Position numbers and translations under genes: made by a program
The notes under the pieces: model-generated
Databases searched by the model: none
What the model saw: only the letters and a program-made list of their open reading frames with translations
Told to the model about the DNA's origin: nothing
Assembly: GCF_001592305.1 (NCBI RefSeq)
Contig: NZ_BCWR01000015.1
Span: 124,001 to 188,000, forward strand
Direction of reading: 5' to 3'
Length of the DNA: 64,000 bases
Origin: Hydrogenophaga taeniospiralis CCUG 15921
GTDB taxonomy: Bacteria; Pseudomonadota; Gammaproteobacteria; Burkholderiales; Burkholderiaceae_C
In this document: positions 8,809 through 18,199 of the stretch, one piece after another
Numbering within the stretch: the first letter of the stretch is position 1
How the letters are laid out: each line of letters begins with the position of its first letter

Positions 8809-9135
8809 ATGGTTTCACCCACTGCCAAACAAGTGTTCATCCAGGGCGTCACCCAGAGTGGCCGCACCTTTCGCCCCAGCGACTGGGCCGAACGTCTGGC
8901 GGGCGTGATGAGCCAGTTCCGCCCGGGTGGCGGCGTGGTCCGGCAGGGCAGCCACATCGCCTATTCGCCCTGGTGCGTGCCCACGGTGATGAACGGGGTG
9001 AAAGTCGTCATCGTCCACACCGACCTGCGCGAAGCCGAGCCCATGGCCTGGGACTTCGTCATGCACTTCGCGCGCGACAACGACCTGCAGGTGGTGGAGG
9101 GCTGCCTGTTGCCAGATCGGCCTGCCAAACCCTAG
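8809..9135 (+). CDS. DUF3579 domain protein
   Basis: 108-residue cytoplasmic protein of the betaproteobacterial DUF3579 family, recognised from FIQGVTQSGRTFRPSDWAER near the N-terminus and SPWCVPTVMNGVKVVIVH in the middle. Function unknown. In related genomes it commonly lies beside argD, as here. The gene is divergent from argD and its stop is 30 bases from the end of the convergent MFS gene. Confidence 0.85.
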   Translation: MVSPTAKQVFIQGVTQSGRTFRPSDWAERLAGVMSQFRPGGGVVRQGSHIAYSPWCVPTVMNGVKVVIVHTDLREAEPMAWDFVMHFARDNDLQVVEGCLLPDRPAKP

Positions 9136-9164
9136 AACCCTGGAAAAAGGGCCGCTCCCGACCC

Positions 9165-10517
9165 TCAGGCCCGACCGCTGGTCGACGTGGCCACCCGCTC
9201 CGGCCCCTTGTGGCCCGCCACCGGGTGCGCTTTCGCATCGGACCGCGCCCAGGCAAACACGCCCAGCCCGGCCAGCGCCAGCAGCGCACCCACCCAGCCG
9301 GTCGAGTTCCAGCCCAGGCCCGCGCTGATCGCCACCCCGCCCAGCCAGGCGCCCAGCGCGTTGGCGACGTTGAAGGCCGAGTGGTTGAGCGCGGCGGCCA
9401 GCACCTGGGCTTCGCCCGCCACGTCCATCAGCCGGATCTGCAACGCCGGGCCGACGGCCACCACGGTGCCGATCAGGAAGATGTTGATCGAGCCCGCCAC
9501 CACATGCTGGGAGGTGAAGGTGAACGCCACCAGCACCACGACGGACCAGGCCAGCATGCCCCCCACCGTGGGCATGAGCGCGCGGTCGGCCAGACGCGCG
9601 CCGAGCACGTTGCCCACCACCATGCCCAGGCCAAAGAGCGCCAGCACCACCGGCACACCCGACAGCGGCAGGCCGGCCATTTCGATCATGGTGGGCTTGA
9701 CGTAGCTGAACACCGCGAACAGGCCGCCAAAACCGACGGCGCCGATGCCCAGCGTGAGCCACACCTGCTTGTTGCGCAGCGCGCCCAGCTCGCCCAGCGG
9801 ACTGGACCCCGGGGGCGCAGCCATGGCGGGCACCTCGCGGTGGATCATGCCGGCGGCCAGCAGGGCAATGGCGCCCACCAGCACAAACGCCGCGCGCCAG
9901 CCGAAGTGCTGCCCCAGCCAGGCCGCCAGCGGCACGCCCAGCAGCGTGGCCAGGGTCAGCCCGGTCATCACCAGCCCCACCGCGCGCGCCCGCTGGCCCG
10001 CCGGCGCCAGCGCTGCCGCCACCAGTGCCGCCACGCCGAAATAGGTGCCGTGCGGCATGCCCGCCAGGAACCGCAGCAGGTTGAGCGAGAGGTAGCCCGG
10101 CGCCATGGCGCTGGCGAAGTTGCCCAGTGCGAACACCGTCATCAGCGCCACCAGCAGGGCCCGGCGCCCCCAGCTGGCGGCGAGCACGGCCAGCACCGGT
10201 GCGCCGATCACCACGCCCAGCGCATAGGCGCTGATGACGTGGCCCGCCTGCGGAATGGTGACGCCGATGTCCTGGGCCACCTCGGGCAGCAGGCCCATGA
10301 TGACGAACTCACCCGTGCCGATGGCAAAGCTGCCGATGCCCAGGGCCAGCATGGCCCTGCCCGGGTGGGCGGCGGTGGGGGTTGGAAGGGAAGATGGCGC
10401 GAAACCGGGGGTGGGAGCGTGGGACACGTGAGTGGAGGAATAAGTGGGTGCGGCCCGCTGGGTGGGAATCTGGAGGGGAATCGGGCTGCGAACCGTTGAT
10501 CGTGGCATGGCTGGCAT
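9165..10517 (-). CDS. MFS exporter, AraJ/drug-efflux type
   Basis: Twelve-helix major facilitator, DHA1-like. The conserved start of helix 1, LALGIGSFAIGTGEFVIMGL, is followed by the motif-A-like loop near GRRALL and the motif-C-like GMPHGTYFGVAALVAA. The start is uncertain: ATG at 10517 (used here) or 10508 adds a 50-residue Pro/Ser/Thr-rich tail, while ATG at 10352 gives the usual compact N-terminus. The tail has no visible role, so the shorter form may be the real product. Substrate unknown. Confidence 0.85.
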   Translation of the reverse strand: MPAMPRSTVRSPIPLQIPTQRAAPTYSSTHVSHAPTPGFAPSSLPTPTAAHPGRAMLALGIGSFAIGTGEFVIMGLLPEVAQDIGVTIPQAGHVISAYALGVVIGAPVLAVLAASWGRRALLVALMTVFALGNFASAMAPGYLSLNLLRFLAGMPHGTYFGVAALVAAALAPAGQRARAVGLVMTGLTLATLLGVPLAAWLGQHFGWRAAFVLVGAIALLAAGMIHREVPAMAAPPGSSPLGELGALRNKQVWLTLGIGAVGFGGLFAVFSYVKPTMIEMAGLPLSGVPVVLALFGLGMVVGNVLGARLADRALMPTVGGMLAWSVVVLVAFTFTSQHVVAGSINIFLIGTVVAVGPALQIRLMDVAGEAQVLAAALNHSAFNVANALGAWLGGVAISAGLGWNSTGWVGALLALAGLGVFAWARSDAKAHPVAGHKGPERVATSTSGRA

Positions 10518-10648
10518 TGGGGCGTGCGAGGGGTTGGTAGAAACCCTGCATGGCCGGGGCGGAACGGGAGGGCCTTTTGGATATAGTGGCGCGGCGTTTT
10601 CTGTCACAACCGCGTTCCCCAACCCACCCGAATCTGGAGCTGTACCCC

Positions 10649-11464
10649 ATGGCCATGGACCAAGTTGACTATTTCCTGCACGGCGACGACATGCAATTCG
10701 TCGAGATTGAGCTGGACCCCGGCGAAGCGGCCATCGGTGAGGCGGGCAGCATGATGTACATGGAAGACGGTATCGGGATGGACACCGTCTTTGGCGACGG
10801 TTCGGCGGGCTCGGGTGCGGGCGGCCTGTTCGGCAAGCTGCTGGGCGCTGGCAAACGCCTGATCACCGGCGAGTCGCTGTTCACCACGGTCTACACCAAC
10901 AACGGCCAGGGCAAGAAGAAGGTGGCGTTTGCCGCACCCTACACCGGCAAGATCATTCCCTTTGACCTGAGCCAGCACGGCGGCACCATGATCTGCCAGA
11001 AAGACGCCTTCCTGTGCGCGGCCAAGGGCGTGTCGCTGGGCATTGCGTTCCAGCGCAAGCTCGGTGCCGGCTTTTTCGGCGGCGAGGGCTTCATCATGCA
11101 GAAGCTCGAAGGCGACGGCCTGGCTTTTGTGCACTCCGGGGGCACGGTGCTGGAGCGACAGCTGAAGCCCGGCGAGGTGCTGCGCGTGGACACCGGCTGC
11201 GTGGTGGCCTACACGCCAGGCGTGGACTTCGACATCCAGTTCGTGGGCGGCGTGAAGACGGCGCTGTTTGGCGGCGAGGGCCTGTTCTTCGCCACCCTGC
11301 GCGGCCCGGGCACGGTGTGGATGCAGTCGCTGCCGTTCGCCCGCCTGGCCTCGCGCATCTTTGCCGCGGCGCCCATGACCAAGGGCGGCGGCGGTTCCGG
11401 CGGCGAGCAGGGAGGCTTCTTGACCGGTGGTCTACTGGGCGGTTTCACCGGCGGCGATGACTGA
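10649..11464 (+). CDS. TIGR00266/AIM24-family protein
   Basis: 271-residue protein of the AIM24-like double-psi/beta-helix family. Signatures are [20 protein letters not shown] near the start, [12 protein letters not shown], and [22 protein letters not shown] near residue 215. The C-terminus is glycine-rich ([11 protein letters not shown] to [12 protein letters not shown]), as is usual for the family. Role poorly known. Start chosen at the first ATG of the conserved [12 protein letters not shown], 13 bases after an AATCTGGAG element. The next gene overlaps its last 8 bases. Confidence 0.88.
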   Translation: MAMDQVDYFLHGDDMQFVEIELDPGEAAIGEAGSMMYMEDGIGMDTVFGDGSAGSGAGGLFGKLLGAGKRLITGESLFTTVYTNNGQGKKKVAFAAPYTGKIIPFDLSQHGGTMICQKDAFLCAAKGVSLGIAFQRKLGAGFFGGEGFIMQKLEGDGLAFVHSGGTVLERQLKPGEVLRVDTGCVVAYTPGVDFDIQFVGGVKTALFGGEGLFFATLRGPGTVWMQSLPFARLASRIFAAAPMTKGGGGSGGEQGGFLTGGLLGGFTGGDD

Positions 11465-11942
11465 CCGAGGCATCCAGCGCGATCTGTCCGTGTTCCGCCT
11501 GGGGCGCGACGACGTCGGCACCCTGCATGCGCTGCTGGACCTGTTCAGCCAGGCCTTTGACGACCCCGACAGCTACAGCTCTGCGCGCCCCGAGCGCGAC
11601 TATCTGGAACGGCTGCTGGGCAAGGGCACGTTCGTGGCCCTGGTGGCCGAGGACGACGAAGGCCAGGTTGTGGGTGGGCTGGTGGCCTACGAGCTGGAAA
11701 AGTTCGAGCAGGCCCGCAGCGAGATCTACATCTACGACCTGGCGGTGGACGCGGTGCACCGGCGCCAGGGTATCGCCACGCGGCTGATCGAACACCTCCA
11801 GGGCATCGCAGCCGCCTGTGGGGCCTGGGTGATCTTTGTGCAGGCCGACCCGCCCGACGAGCCGGCCGTGGCGCTGTATTCCAAGCTGGGGCCGCGCGAG
11901 GAGGTGCTGCATTTTGATATGGCGGTGCCTAACCGCCCATGA
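11457..11942 (+). CDS. AAC(3)-I-like aminoglycoside 3-N-acetyltransferase (GNAT)
   Basis: 161-residue GNAT acetyltransferase. Its sequence follows the AAC(3)-I family closely: [72 protein letters not shown] with the acetyl-CoA loop RRQGIA, and [18 protein letters not shown]. Such enzymes can acetylate gentamicin at the 3-amino group. Being chromosomal, and overlapping an AIM24-type gene rather than lying in an integron, it is probably an intrinsic homologue whose natural substrate is unproven. Confidence 0.85.
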   Translation: MTDRGIQRDLSVFRLGRDDVGTLHALLDLFSQAFDDPDSYSSARPERDYLERLLGKGTFVALVAEDDEGQVVGGLVAYELEKFEQARSEIYIYDLAVDAVHRRQGIATRLIEHLQGIAAACGAWVIFVQADPPDEPAVALYSKLGPREEVLHFDMAVPNRP

Positions 11943-11990
11943 AAAAACCGCCGGATCTTGCGACACGGCGGTTCTTTGCTTTTTTTTGCT
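11942..11990. terminator. Bidirectional intrinsic terminator between aac(3)-I-like and rpsT
   Basis: Stem AACCGCCG (11946-11953) and CGGCGGTT (11966-11973). It is followed on the plus strand by a T-rich tract (11974-11987), and preceded by a run of A that gives a U tract on the minus strand. It fits as the end of both the rightward gene and leftward rpsT, which lie convergent here. Confidence 0.85.
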
Positions 11991-12064
11991 GGCAGCGCAC
12001 CGGTTTCAAACGGCAGACCCCGAGGGGTCCGGGCTGGTGGCCTGACGGGTCAGGCCGGGTGGTG

Positions 12065-12364
12065 TCAGGCGGCGGCGAGTGCCAGGGCCTTGACTTTGCT
12101 GGCCAGGCGGCTCTTGTCGCGAGCGGCCTTGTTTTTGTGGAAGATGCCCTTGTCGGCAATGATGTCCACCACTTGCTGCATCTTGGTGAACAGCTCGGTC
12201 GCCTTGGTCTTGTCGCCGGCCAGAACGGCTTTTTCAACGTTCTTGACGGCGGTGCGGTATTTGGAGCGCAGCGAGGTGTTCGCGGCGTTGATCTTGACGT
12301 CCTGGCGGACGCGTTTGCGGCCAGAGGCCAGACGGGGGTTCTTTTTCTTCGGCTTGGTTGCCAT
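12065..12364 (-). CDS. rpsT: 30S ribosomal protein S20
   Basis: 99-residue basic protein that binds 16S rRNA early in small-subunit assembly. It begins [18 protein letters not shown], contains [15 protein letters not shown], and ends with [20 protein letters not shown], the standard S20 layout. It is single-standing, divergent from murJ (an arrangement common in Burkholderiales) and ends at the terminator near 11970. Confidence 0.98.
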   Translation of the reverse strand: MATKPKKKNPRLASGRKRVRQDVKINAANTSLRSKYRTAVKNVEKAVLAGDKTKATELFTKMQQVVDIIADKGIFHKNKAARDKSRLASKVKALALAAA

Positions 12365-12484
12365 GGTGAATTTCCTTCAGATGTTTGGGGATGATGCCAG
12401 CAAAGCCCGCGATTTTAGCACGCCGGACTGCCCTGTGAAGCCTCCCGGGGTGGCCAGGCCCAGGGCGTGGTTACACTGGCTGCC

Positions 12485-14050
12485 GTGTCGCTCTTCAAGT
12501 CCGCCTCCCTCGTCTCACTGCTGACCCTGTTGTCCCGCATCACCGGTCTGGTGCGCGAGCTGCTCATGGCGGCCACTTTCGGCGCCAGCGCGCTCACCGA
12601 CGCGTTCAACGTCGCCTTTCGCATCCCCAATCTGCTGCGCCGCCTGTTTGCCGAAGGCGCATTCAGCCAGGCCTTCGTGCCGGTGCTCGCCGGCGCGCGC
12701 GAAACCGAGGGCGAAGATGCCACCCGCCAGCTGGTGGACCAGATCGCCACCGTGCTGGCCTGGGCGCTCACGATCACCTGTGTGCTAGGCGTGGCCGGCG
12801 CGCCGGTGCTGGTCTGGGCCATGGCCAGTGGCCTCAAGCAAAGCCCTGGCGGTTTCGAGGCCGCCGTTTTCATGACGCGCTGGATGTTTCCCTACATCGC
12901 CTTCATGTCGTTTGTTGCGCTCTCGGCCGGCATCCTGAACACGTGGCGGCGTTTTGCCGTCCCCGCGGCCACGCCGGTGCTGCTCAACGTGGCCATGATC
13001 GCCGCCGCGTACTGGGGCGCACCCTGGTTCGGCCGTCTCGGCCTGCAGCCGATCTACGCCATGGCCGGCGGGGTGCTGCTGGGCGGCGCCCTGCAACTGG
13101 GGGTGCAGATCCCCGCGCTGCGCCGCCTGGGCATGCTGCCGCACGTTCGCCTGCGCTGGTCGTCCCTGCGCACCGCCTGGAACCACCCCGGCACGCGGCG
13201 CGTCACCACGCTGATGCTGCCGGCCCTGCTGGGGGTCAGCGTGGCGCAGATTTCGCTGCTGATCAACACCCAGATCGCTTCGCACCTGGTCACCGGCAGC
13301 GTGAGCTGGCTCACCTACGCCGACCGTCTGATGGAGTTCCCCACCGCGATGCTGGGCGTGGCGCTGGGCGTGGTGCTGTTGCCGCAGCTGGCGGCCGCCA
13401 AAGCCGCAGACGATGCCCAGCGCTACAGCAACCTGCTGGACTGGGGCCTGCGCCTGGTGGTGCTGCTGGCGGTGCCCTGCGCGGTGGCGCTGCTGACCTT
13501 TTCCAAACCGCTGGTGGCGGTGCTCTACCACTACGGGGCCTTCACCGACGAGGACGTGCGGCAGACCTCCTGGGCCCTCATGGGCTATGGCGCCGGCCTG
13601 CTCGGACTGATCGCCATCAAGGTGCTGGCGCCCGGTTTTTATGCCCGCCAGGACATCCGCACGCCGGTGAAGATCGCCATCGTCGTGCTGCTGCTCACCC
13701 AGGGCATGAACATGCTGTTCGTGCCTTACCTGGCCCACGCCGGGCTGGCGCTGGCGATCGGCCTGGGCGCCATGGTCAATGCCCTGTGGCTGCTGATCGG
13801 ACTGATGCGCCGCGGCGCCTACACGCCCACGCCCGGCTGGGCGCGTTTCGGGCTGCAGGTGGTGGCGGCCAGCGCCCTGCTGGCGGTGTTTCTGATGTGG
13901 GCCGCCGCGCGGGTCAACTGGCTGTCGTTTGATGGCCATGCCCTGCAAAGGGTGGGCCTGCTGGCGCTGTGCATCGGCGGGGCGGGGGTGGTGTATTTTC
14001 TGACCCTGATGCTGGCCGGTTTGCAGTTGCGCCAATTCGTCAGAAAATAG
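12485..14050 (+). CDS. murJ: Lipid II flippase MurJ (MviN)
   Basis: Inner-membrane protein of the MOP exporter superfamily that flips lipid II to the periplasmic face for peptidoglycan synthesis. 521 residues, 14 predicted helices. Family landmarks are SLVSLLTLLSRITGLVRELL at the start, AFRIPNLLRRLFAEGAFSQA (residues about 42-61), and LAPGFYARQDIRTPVKIA. The GTG at 12485 (product MSLFKSASL) is preferred over an upstream GTG at 12467, because MurJ proteins start just before this segment. Confidence 0.96.
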   Translation: MSLFKSASLVSLLTLLSRITGLVRELLMAATFGASALTDAFNVAFRIPNLLRRLFAEGAFSQAFVPVLAGARETEGEDATRQLVDQIATVLAWALTITCVLGVAGAPVLVWAMASGLKQSPGGFEAAVFMTRWMFPYIAFMSFVALSAGILNTWRRFAVPAATPVLLNVAMIAAAYWGAPWFGRLGLQPIYAMAGGVLLGGALQLGVQIPALRRLGMLPHVRLRWSSLRTAWNHPGTRRVTTLMLPALLGVSVAQISLLINTQIASHLVTGSVSWLTYADRLMEFPTAMLGVALGVVLLPQLAAAKAADDAQRYSNLLDWGLRLVVLLAVPCAVALLTFSKPLVAVLYHYGAFTDEDVRQTSWALMGYGAGLLGLIAIKVLAPGFYARQDIRTPVKIAIVVLLLTQGMNMLFVPYLAHAGLALAIGLGAMVNALWLLIGLMRRGAYTPTPGWARFGLQVVAASALLAVFLMWAAARVNWLSFDGHALQRVGLLALCIGGAGVVYFLTLMLAGLQLRQFVRK

Positions 14051-14099
14051 CCTTCAGGCTTTCATAGCGGCACCTTGGCGCTTTCAGGCGGTGATCTCC

Positions 14100-14957
14100 A
14101 TGCCCTTTGTCTTCGATTTCTCCGCACCCACCCCGCTGGGTTATTTCGCCGCGCTGGTGGGGGACGACGACAGCCTGCCGCTGCTGGAGGCCGCCACGGC
14201 CTTGGCGCAGGACGAATACCCCGACCTGGACGTGCAGGAGGTGCTGGGCGACGTGGACCAACTGCTCGCCCGCCTGCGCCGGCGCTGCAGCAACGACACC
14301 GATCCCCTGCAGCGGCTGCGCGCGCTCAACCAGTTCTTCTTTCGCGACATGGGGTTTGGCGGCAACGTCAACAACTACTACGACCCCGACAACAGCTACC
14401 TCAACGCGGTGCTGCGCACGCGCCGTGGCATTCCCATCTCGCTGGCGGTGCTGTGGCTGGAACTGGCCCAGGGCCTGGGGCTCAAGGCGCGCGGCGTCAA
14501 CTTCCCCGGGCACTTCATGGTCAAGGTCAACCTGCCCAACGGCCAGGTGGTGATCGACCCGTTCACCGGCCAGTCGCTCAGCCGAGAGGACCTCTCCGAG
14601 CGGCTCGAACCGTACAAACGCCGCAATGGCCTGGTGGACGATTTCGACGTGCCCGTGGGCCTGTACCTGCAGGCGTCGCCGTCGCGCGAGATCCTGGCGC
14701 GCATGCTGCGCAACCTCAAGGAAATCCACCGCACGCAGGAAGACTGGCTGCGTTTGATCGCAGTGCAGGACCGCCTGCTGGTGCTGTTGCCCGAGGCCTG
14801 GGTCGAGTACCGCGACCGCGGGCTGGCCTGGGCCGAAATGGGCGACGCGCGGCTCGCTGTGAGCGATCTGGAGATCTACATCCTGCACACCGAAGACGCG
14901 CTCGACCGCGACGCCATGGACCAGCGGCTGCAGGAACTCAAGCGCGCGCTGAACTGA
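14100..14957 (+). CDS. SirB1-family transglutaminase-like/TPR protein
   Basis: 285-residue cytoplasmic protein with the SirB1 core: FFFRDMGFGGNVNNYYDPDNSYLN, then TRRGIPISLAVLWLELAQGLGL and GVNFPGHFMVKV (about residues 100-145). A C-terminal tetratricopeptide-like part follows (LPEAWVEYRDRGLAWAEMGD). SirB1 proteins resemble transglutaminase-like folds, often without the full triad. ATG at 14100 is used; a second ATG nine bases upstream is possible. It follows murJ by 49 bases and may share its promoter. Confidence 0.88.
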   Translation: MPFVFDFSAPTPLGYFAALVGDDDSLPLLEAATALAQDEYPDLDVQEVLGDVDQLLARLRRRCSNDTDPLQRLRALNQFFFRDMGFGGNVNNYYDPDNSYLNAVLRTRRGIPISLAVLWLELAQGLGLKARGVNFPGHFMVKVNLPNGQVVIDPFTGQSLSREDLSERLEPYKRRNGLVDDFDVPVGLYLQASPSREILARMLRNLKEIHRTQEDWLRLIAVQDRLLVLLPEAWVEYRDRGLAWAEMGDARLAVSDLEIYILHTEDALDRDAMDQRLQELKRALN

Positions 14958-15136
14958 GCCTCCGTGCGGTGTTCCGGGACCCGGCCCTACCCGGGCGTGA
15001 GCGAGTGTGAGCAGATGCCCTGGCGTGTTTCGCGGTGTAAGTCATGTTGACTACAACGGGTGCGTTGCACACCATGCGGGTTCCCGCCATACCTGAGCCG
15101 TCTTCTGGCCAGGGCGCCCTACACGGAGGTGCTCAC
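14958..15136. other. Intergenic region before the PA2779/PA2778 pair
   Basis: 179 bases without a gene. The only clear signal is a strong ribosome-binding site, GGAGGT at 15125-15130, six bases before the ATG at 15137. Confidence 0.5.
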
Positions 15137-15532
15137 ATGTTCAAAAAAACCTTCCGCCGCCTGCTGGTTGCCGTCCTGATGCCTTGCATCGCCCTGGGTG
15201 GCATGCCTCTTTCGGCACAGGCCGCCATCGTCACCACCGAGCAGGCCATGGTGACGCCCGCAGGTGATGCCAACCGGGAGCGCGTCTCCGCTGTCCTTGC
15301 ACGAGACGAGGTGCGCAACGCATTGCAGGCCCAGGGGGCCAGCGCCGACGACGCCATCGACCGCGTGAAGGCCATGTCGGATGCCGAGGTGGCCCAACTG
15401 GCCGACCGGGTGGACCAGGCGCCAGCCGGCGGCGACGTGCTGGGTGTGCTGTTCGCGGTGTTCGTGATTCTGCTGGTGACCGACATCCTGGGGTTCACCC
15501 AGGTGTTTCCGTTCACCCGCCCCATCCAGTGA
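15137..15532 (+). CDS. PA2779-family exported membrane protein
   Basis: 131-residue protein with a signal peptide (MFKKTFRRLLVAVLMPC to SAQA, cleavage near residue 29). A short helical periplasmic part follows (RDEVRNALQAQGASADDAIDR to MSDAEVAQLADRVDQ). One C-terminal transmembrane helix is present (GVLFAVFVILLVTDILGF). It matches the PA2779 family of unknown function. The stop overlaps the start of the following peptidase gene as GTGA, so the two are translated together and probably act together. Confidence 0.85.
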   Translation: MFKKTFRRLLVAVLMPCIALGGMPLSAQAAIVTTEQAMVTPAGDANRERVSAVLARDEVRNALQAQGASADDAIDRVKAMSDAEVAQLADRVDQAPAGGDVLGVLFAVFVILLVTDILGFTQVFPFTRPIQ

Positions 15533-16491
15533 GCGGTCCGTCGAGCCGCCGCAGAACCCCCGCCCTGGCGGGGGTTCTGCTTTGCGCGGTGCTGCTGTTC
15601 GCGGGCTGCGCCGCGCCACCCCAGTTGGCAGCCTTGCAGCGCGGGTGGCCCACAGAGTGGCCCGATCGGGTGCGGCTGACCACGGTGCCGTTTTTCGCGC
15701 AGGACGATCACCTGTGCGGGCCGGCCTCGCTCGCCATGGTGGCGCAGGCGGCCGGCAGTTCGGTGACACCCGAGGAACTGACCCCACAGGTCTACCTGCC
15801 TGGGCGCCAGGGCGCGCTGCAGGTGGAGATGCTGGCCGCCGCGCGCCGCCAGGGCCTGGTGGCCTATGTGCTGGCGCCTGAGCTGTCGGCACTGATCGAG
15901 GAGGTGGCCGCGGGCCATCCAGTGCTGGTGCTGCAGAACCTCTCGCTGCCGATCTCCCCGCTGTGGCATTACGCCGTGGTGGTGGGCTTTGACCTGCAAC
16001 AGCAGACGCTGATCCTGCACTCGGGCACCACGGCGAACACGGTCGTGCCCCTGGCCACGTTCGAGCACACCTGGGCCCGCTCGGGCCACTGGGCCGTGCG
16101 GGTGACGCCGCCGGTACAGCTCCCCGCCACCGCACAGGCCGACACCTGGGCCACATCCGTGGCCGCGCTCGAACGCGTCGATGCCGCGGCGGCCTACACC
16201 GGGTGGCACACCGCACTGCAGCAATGGCCTGAGCACCGCATCAGCATGCTCGGCCTGGGCAATGCAGCCTACGCCACCGGCCAGCGCGAACGCGCCGAAC
16301 AGGCCTATGACGCCGCCACGCGCACGCACCCTGACTTCGCCGACGCCTGGAACAACCTGGCCCAGGTCCGGCTGGAACTGGGCCGACTGCAGGCCGCGCA
16401 CGAGGCAGCCTCGCGCGCGGTGGCGCTGGGCGGTCCGCGTCGGGCCGACTATCTGGCCCTGCAACACACTATCGAACAACGTCTGAAATGA
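15529..16491 (+). CDS. PA2778-family C39-like cysteine peptidase lipoprotein with TPR tail
   Basis: 320-residue lipoprotein (lipobox LFAGC, C27). The domain resembles C39 bacteriocin-processing peptidases: FFAQDDHLCGPASLAMVAQ with candidate nucleophile C63, and LWHYAVVVGFD with the candidate histidine near 149. The C-terminal third has TPR-like helices (GLGNAAYATGQRERAEQAY and FADAWNNLAQVRLELGR). The start GTG at 15529 overlaps the PA2779-type stop. The substrate is unknown; the coupled small membrane protein is an obvious candidate partner. Confidence 0.87.
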   Translation: MSGPSSRRRTPALAGVLLCAVLLFAGCAAPPQLAALQRGWPTEWPDRVRLTTVPFFAQDDHLCGPASLAMVAQAAGSSVTPEELTPQVYLPGRQGALQVEMLAAARRQGLVAYVLAPELSALIEEVAAGHPVLVLQNLSLPISPLWHYAVVVGFDLQQQTLILHSGTTANTVVPLATFEHTWARSGHWAVRVTPPVQLPATAQADTWATSVAALERVDAAAAYTGWHTALQQWPEHRISMLGLGNAAYATGQRERAEQAYDAATRTHPDFADAWNNLAQVRLELGRLQAAHEAASRAVALGGPRRADYLALQHTIEQRLK

Positions 16492-16562
16492 AGTATTTCG
16501 TGCGGGGCATGGCTGCCCCGGATCGGCTCGACAATGGGCGTTTTGAGATCATAGGAACACCC

Positions 16563-17195
16563 ATGACAACCGTGATGCTGGTCGGGGCCACTGGCCTGGT
16601 GGGGCAGGCCGTGCTGCAGCAGGCCCTGGCCGATCCCGCCGTGGCCCGGGTGGTGGCCCTGACCCGCAAGTCGCTGGTGCCGCACCCCAAGCTGCTCAAT
16701 CCACTGGTGGACTTCGAGCGCCTGCCCGAGGACGCTGCGTGGTGGGCGGTCGACGCCGTGGTCTGTACCTTGGGCACCACCATCGCCAAGGCCGGTTCGC
16801 AGGCCGCTTTCTACAAGGTGGACCACGACCACCCGCTGGAGGTGGCTTACCTCGCACGGCGCCACGGCGCGCGGGCCTTTGCCTTCAACTCGGCCCTGGG
16901 CGCGGACGCGGCCTCGCGCGTTTTCTATGCCCGTACCAAGGGCGAGACCGAGCGCGATCTGCAGGCCGTGGGCTACCCCTCGCTCACACTGGTGCGCCCG
17001 GGCCTGATCGGGGGCGTGCGGCTGGAGAGCCGGCCGGCCGAACAGCTCGCGGTGCGCATCTCGCAGTGGGTGCAGCCCTTGTTGCCGCGGCGCTACCGCG
17101 TGGTCCCCGCCCAGCGCATCGCGCACCACCTGCTGCAGGCCGCGCTGGCCGCCACGCCGGGGGTGCATGTGCTGCCGTCGGAGGTGCTGCTCTAG
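16563..17195 (+). CDS. NAD(P)-binding oxidoreductase (atypical SDR, HTATIP2-like)
   Basis: 210-residue Rossmann-fold protein. The dinucleotide motif VMLVGATGLVGQAVLQQAL is at the N-terminus (GATGLVG). The segment AVVCTLGTTIAKAGSQ and the FYARTKGETE segment, which supplies the YxxxK pair, are typical of atypical SDRs such as the HTATIP2/YbjT-like group. Substrate unknown. Its stop abuts the stop of the convergent glxA-type gene, with no intergenic base. Confidence 0.8.
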   Translation: MTTVMLVGATGLVGQAVLQQALADPAVARVVALTRKSLVPHPKLLNPLVDFERLPEDAAWWAVDAVVCTLGTTIAKAGSQAAFYKVDHDHPLEVAYLARRHGARAFAFNSALGADAASRVFYARTKGETERDLQAVGYPSLTLVRPGLIGGVRLESRPAEQLAVRISQWVQPLLPRRYRVVPAQRIAHHLLQAALAATPGVHVLPSEVLL

Positions 17196-18179
17196 TCAGT
17201 GGCCGCGGTGCGCGGGTGAGCCCGCCTTGCCGAGCTGGTGCCAGGTGCGGCGCAGCTGGGTGTCGGAGCTGAAGCCGGCGAGCTCGGCGGCCAGCGTGAC
17301 ACTGTGACCCGAGCGCAGCGCGGCATCGGCCAGATCGAGCCGGATGCTGCGCAGATAGGCCAGCGGGGCAATGCCCGCGTGGGTGATGAACAGGCGCGCG
17401 AGGTGGCGCGGCGAGGTGCAGGCCACCTCGGCCATGCGCTGCAGCGACCAGTCGGCCTGCGGTTGCAGGCCGATGGCGTCCTGCACCCGGTGAATGGCCG
17501 GATGCAGGTGGGCGCGAAATCGCAGAAAGGGCGAGAGTTCGGGGTCGTTCGGCCCGCGCCGCAGCGCGACCACCATGGTCTGCGCCACCTGGGCCGCCAG
17601 GGCCGGCCCGCACAGGTCGGCGATGCGGTGCAGGAACAGGTCGATGCCGGTGGTCACACCCGCGCTGCTGCACACCGGGCCGTCGACCACGAACACACGG
17701 TTCGACACCGTTTCGCAACGGGGCGCCACGGCGCGCAACTCGTCCAGGTGCTGGTGGTGGGTGGTGGCCCGGTGGCCATCCAGTAGCCCCGCGTGCGCGG
17801 CCAGCAGGGCGCCCGCGCACACGGTGAGCAGCTCCAGCCGGCCCGGCGCCAGCTCGAGTGCGCGCAGCCAGCGGATGAGCTGGCGAGCGCTCTCGCTGTC
17901 CACATCGACGGTCGGCCCCGGTTGTCCCACCAGCACCACCCAGGCCGGCTCGGGCAGGCCGGGCGGCAGGGGCTCGATCTGGCTGATCGTGGCGCCCACC
18001 GAGCTGCTCGTCTGGCTCTCGGGCCCGATGAACCGAAGTTCGAACGCATCGGGCTTGCCGGCCGCGCGCAGGTACTGGTTGGCGATGCGCAGGGCCTCGG
18101 CCGGGCCGGCCCAGTCGAGGATGAGGCTGCCCGGCATGAGCACGAAGGCCACCTGGATGGGGGCGGCAGCGGGCGTCAT
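17196..18179 (-). CDS. GlxA-type AraC regulator with DJ-1/PfpI-like domain
   Basis: 327 residues. Residues 8-195 form a DJ-1/PfpI-like domain, with the elbow cysteine in LLTVCAGALLAAHAGLLDG. The C-terminal 100 residues hold the AraC helix-turn-helix pair (WSLQRMAEVACTSPRHLARL and SVTLAAELAGFSSDTQLRR). These regulators often sense nitrogenous metabolites. The adjacent gene on the same strand is an isochorismatase-like hydrolase, a frequent partner and likely target. Confidence 0.9.
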   Translation of the reverse strand: MTPAAAPIQVAFVLMPGSLILDWAGPAEALRIANQYLRAAGKPDAFELRFIGPESQTSSSVGATISQIEPLPPGLPEPAWVVLVGQPGPTVDVDSESARQLIRWLRALELAPGRLELLTVCAGALLAAHAGLLDGHRATTHHQHLDELRAVAPRCETVSNRVFVVDGPVCSSAGVTTGIDLFLHRIADLCGPALAAQVAQTMVVALRRGPNDPELSPFLRFRAHLHPAIHRVQDAIGLQPQADWSLQRMAEVACTSPRHLARLFITHAGIAPLAYLRSIRLDLADAALRSGHSVTLAAELAGFSSDTQLRRTWHQLGKAGSPAHRGH

Positions 18180-18199
18180 GTGAGGGAGGCGGGGGTGGT

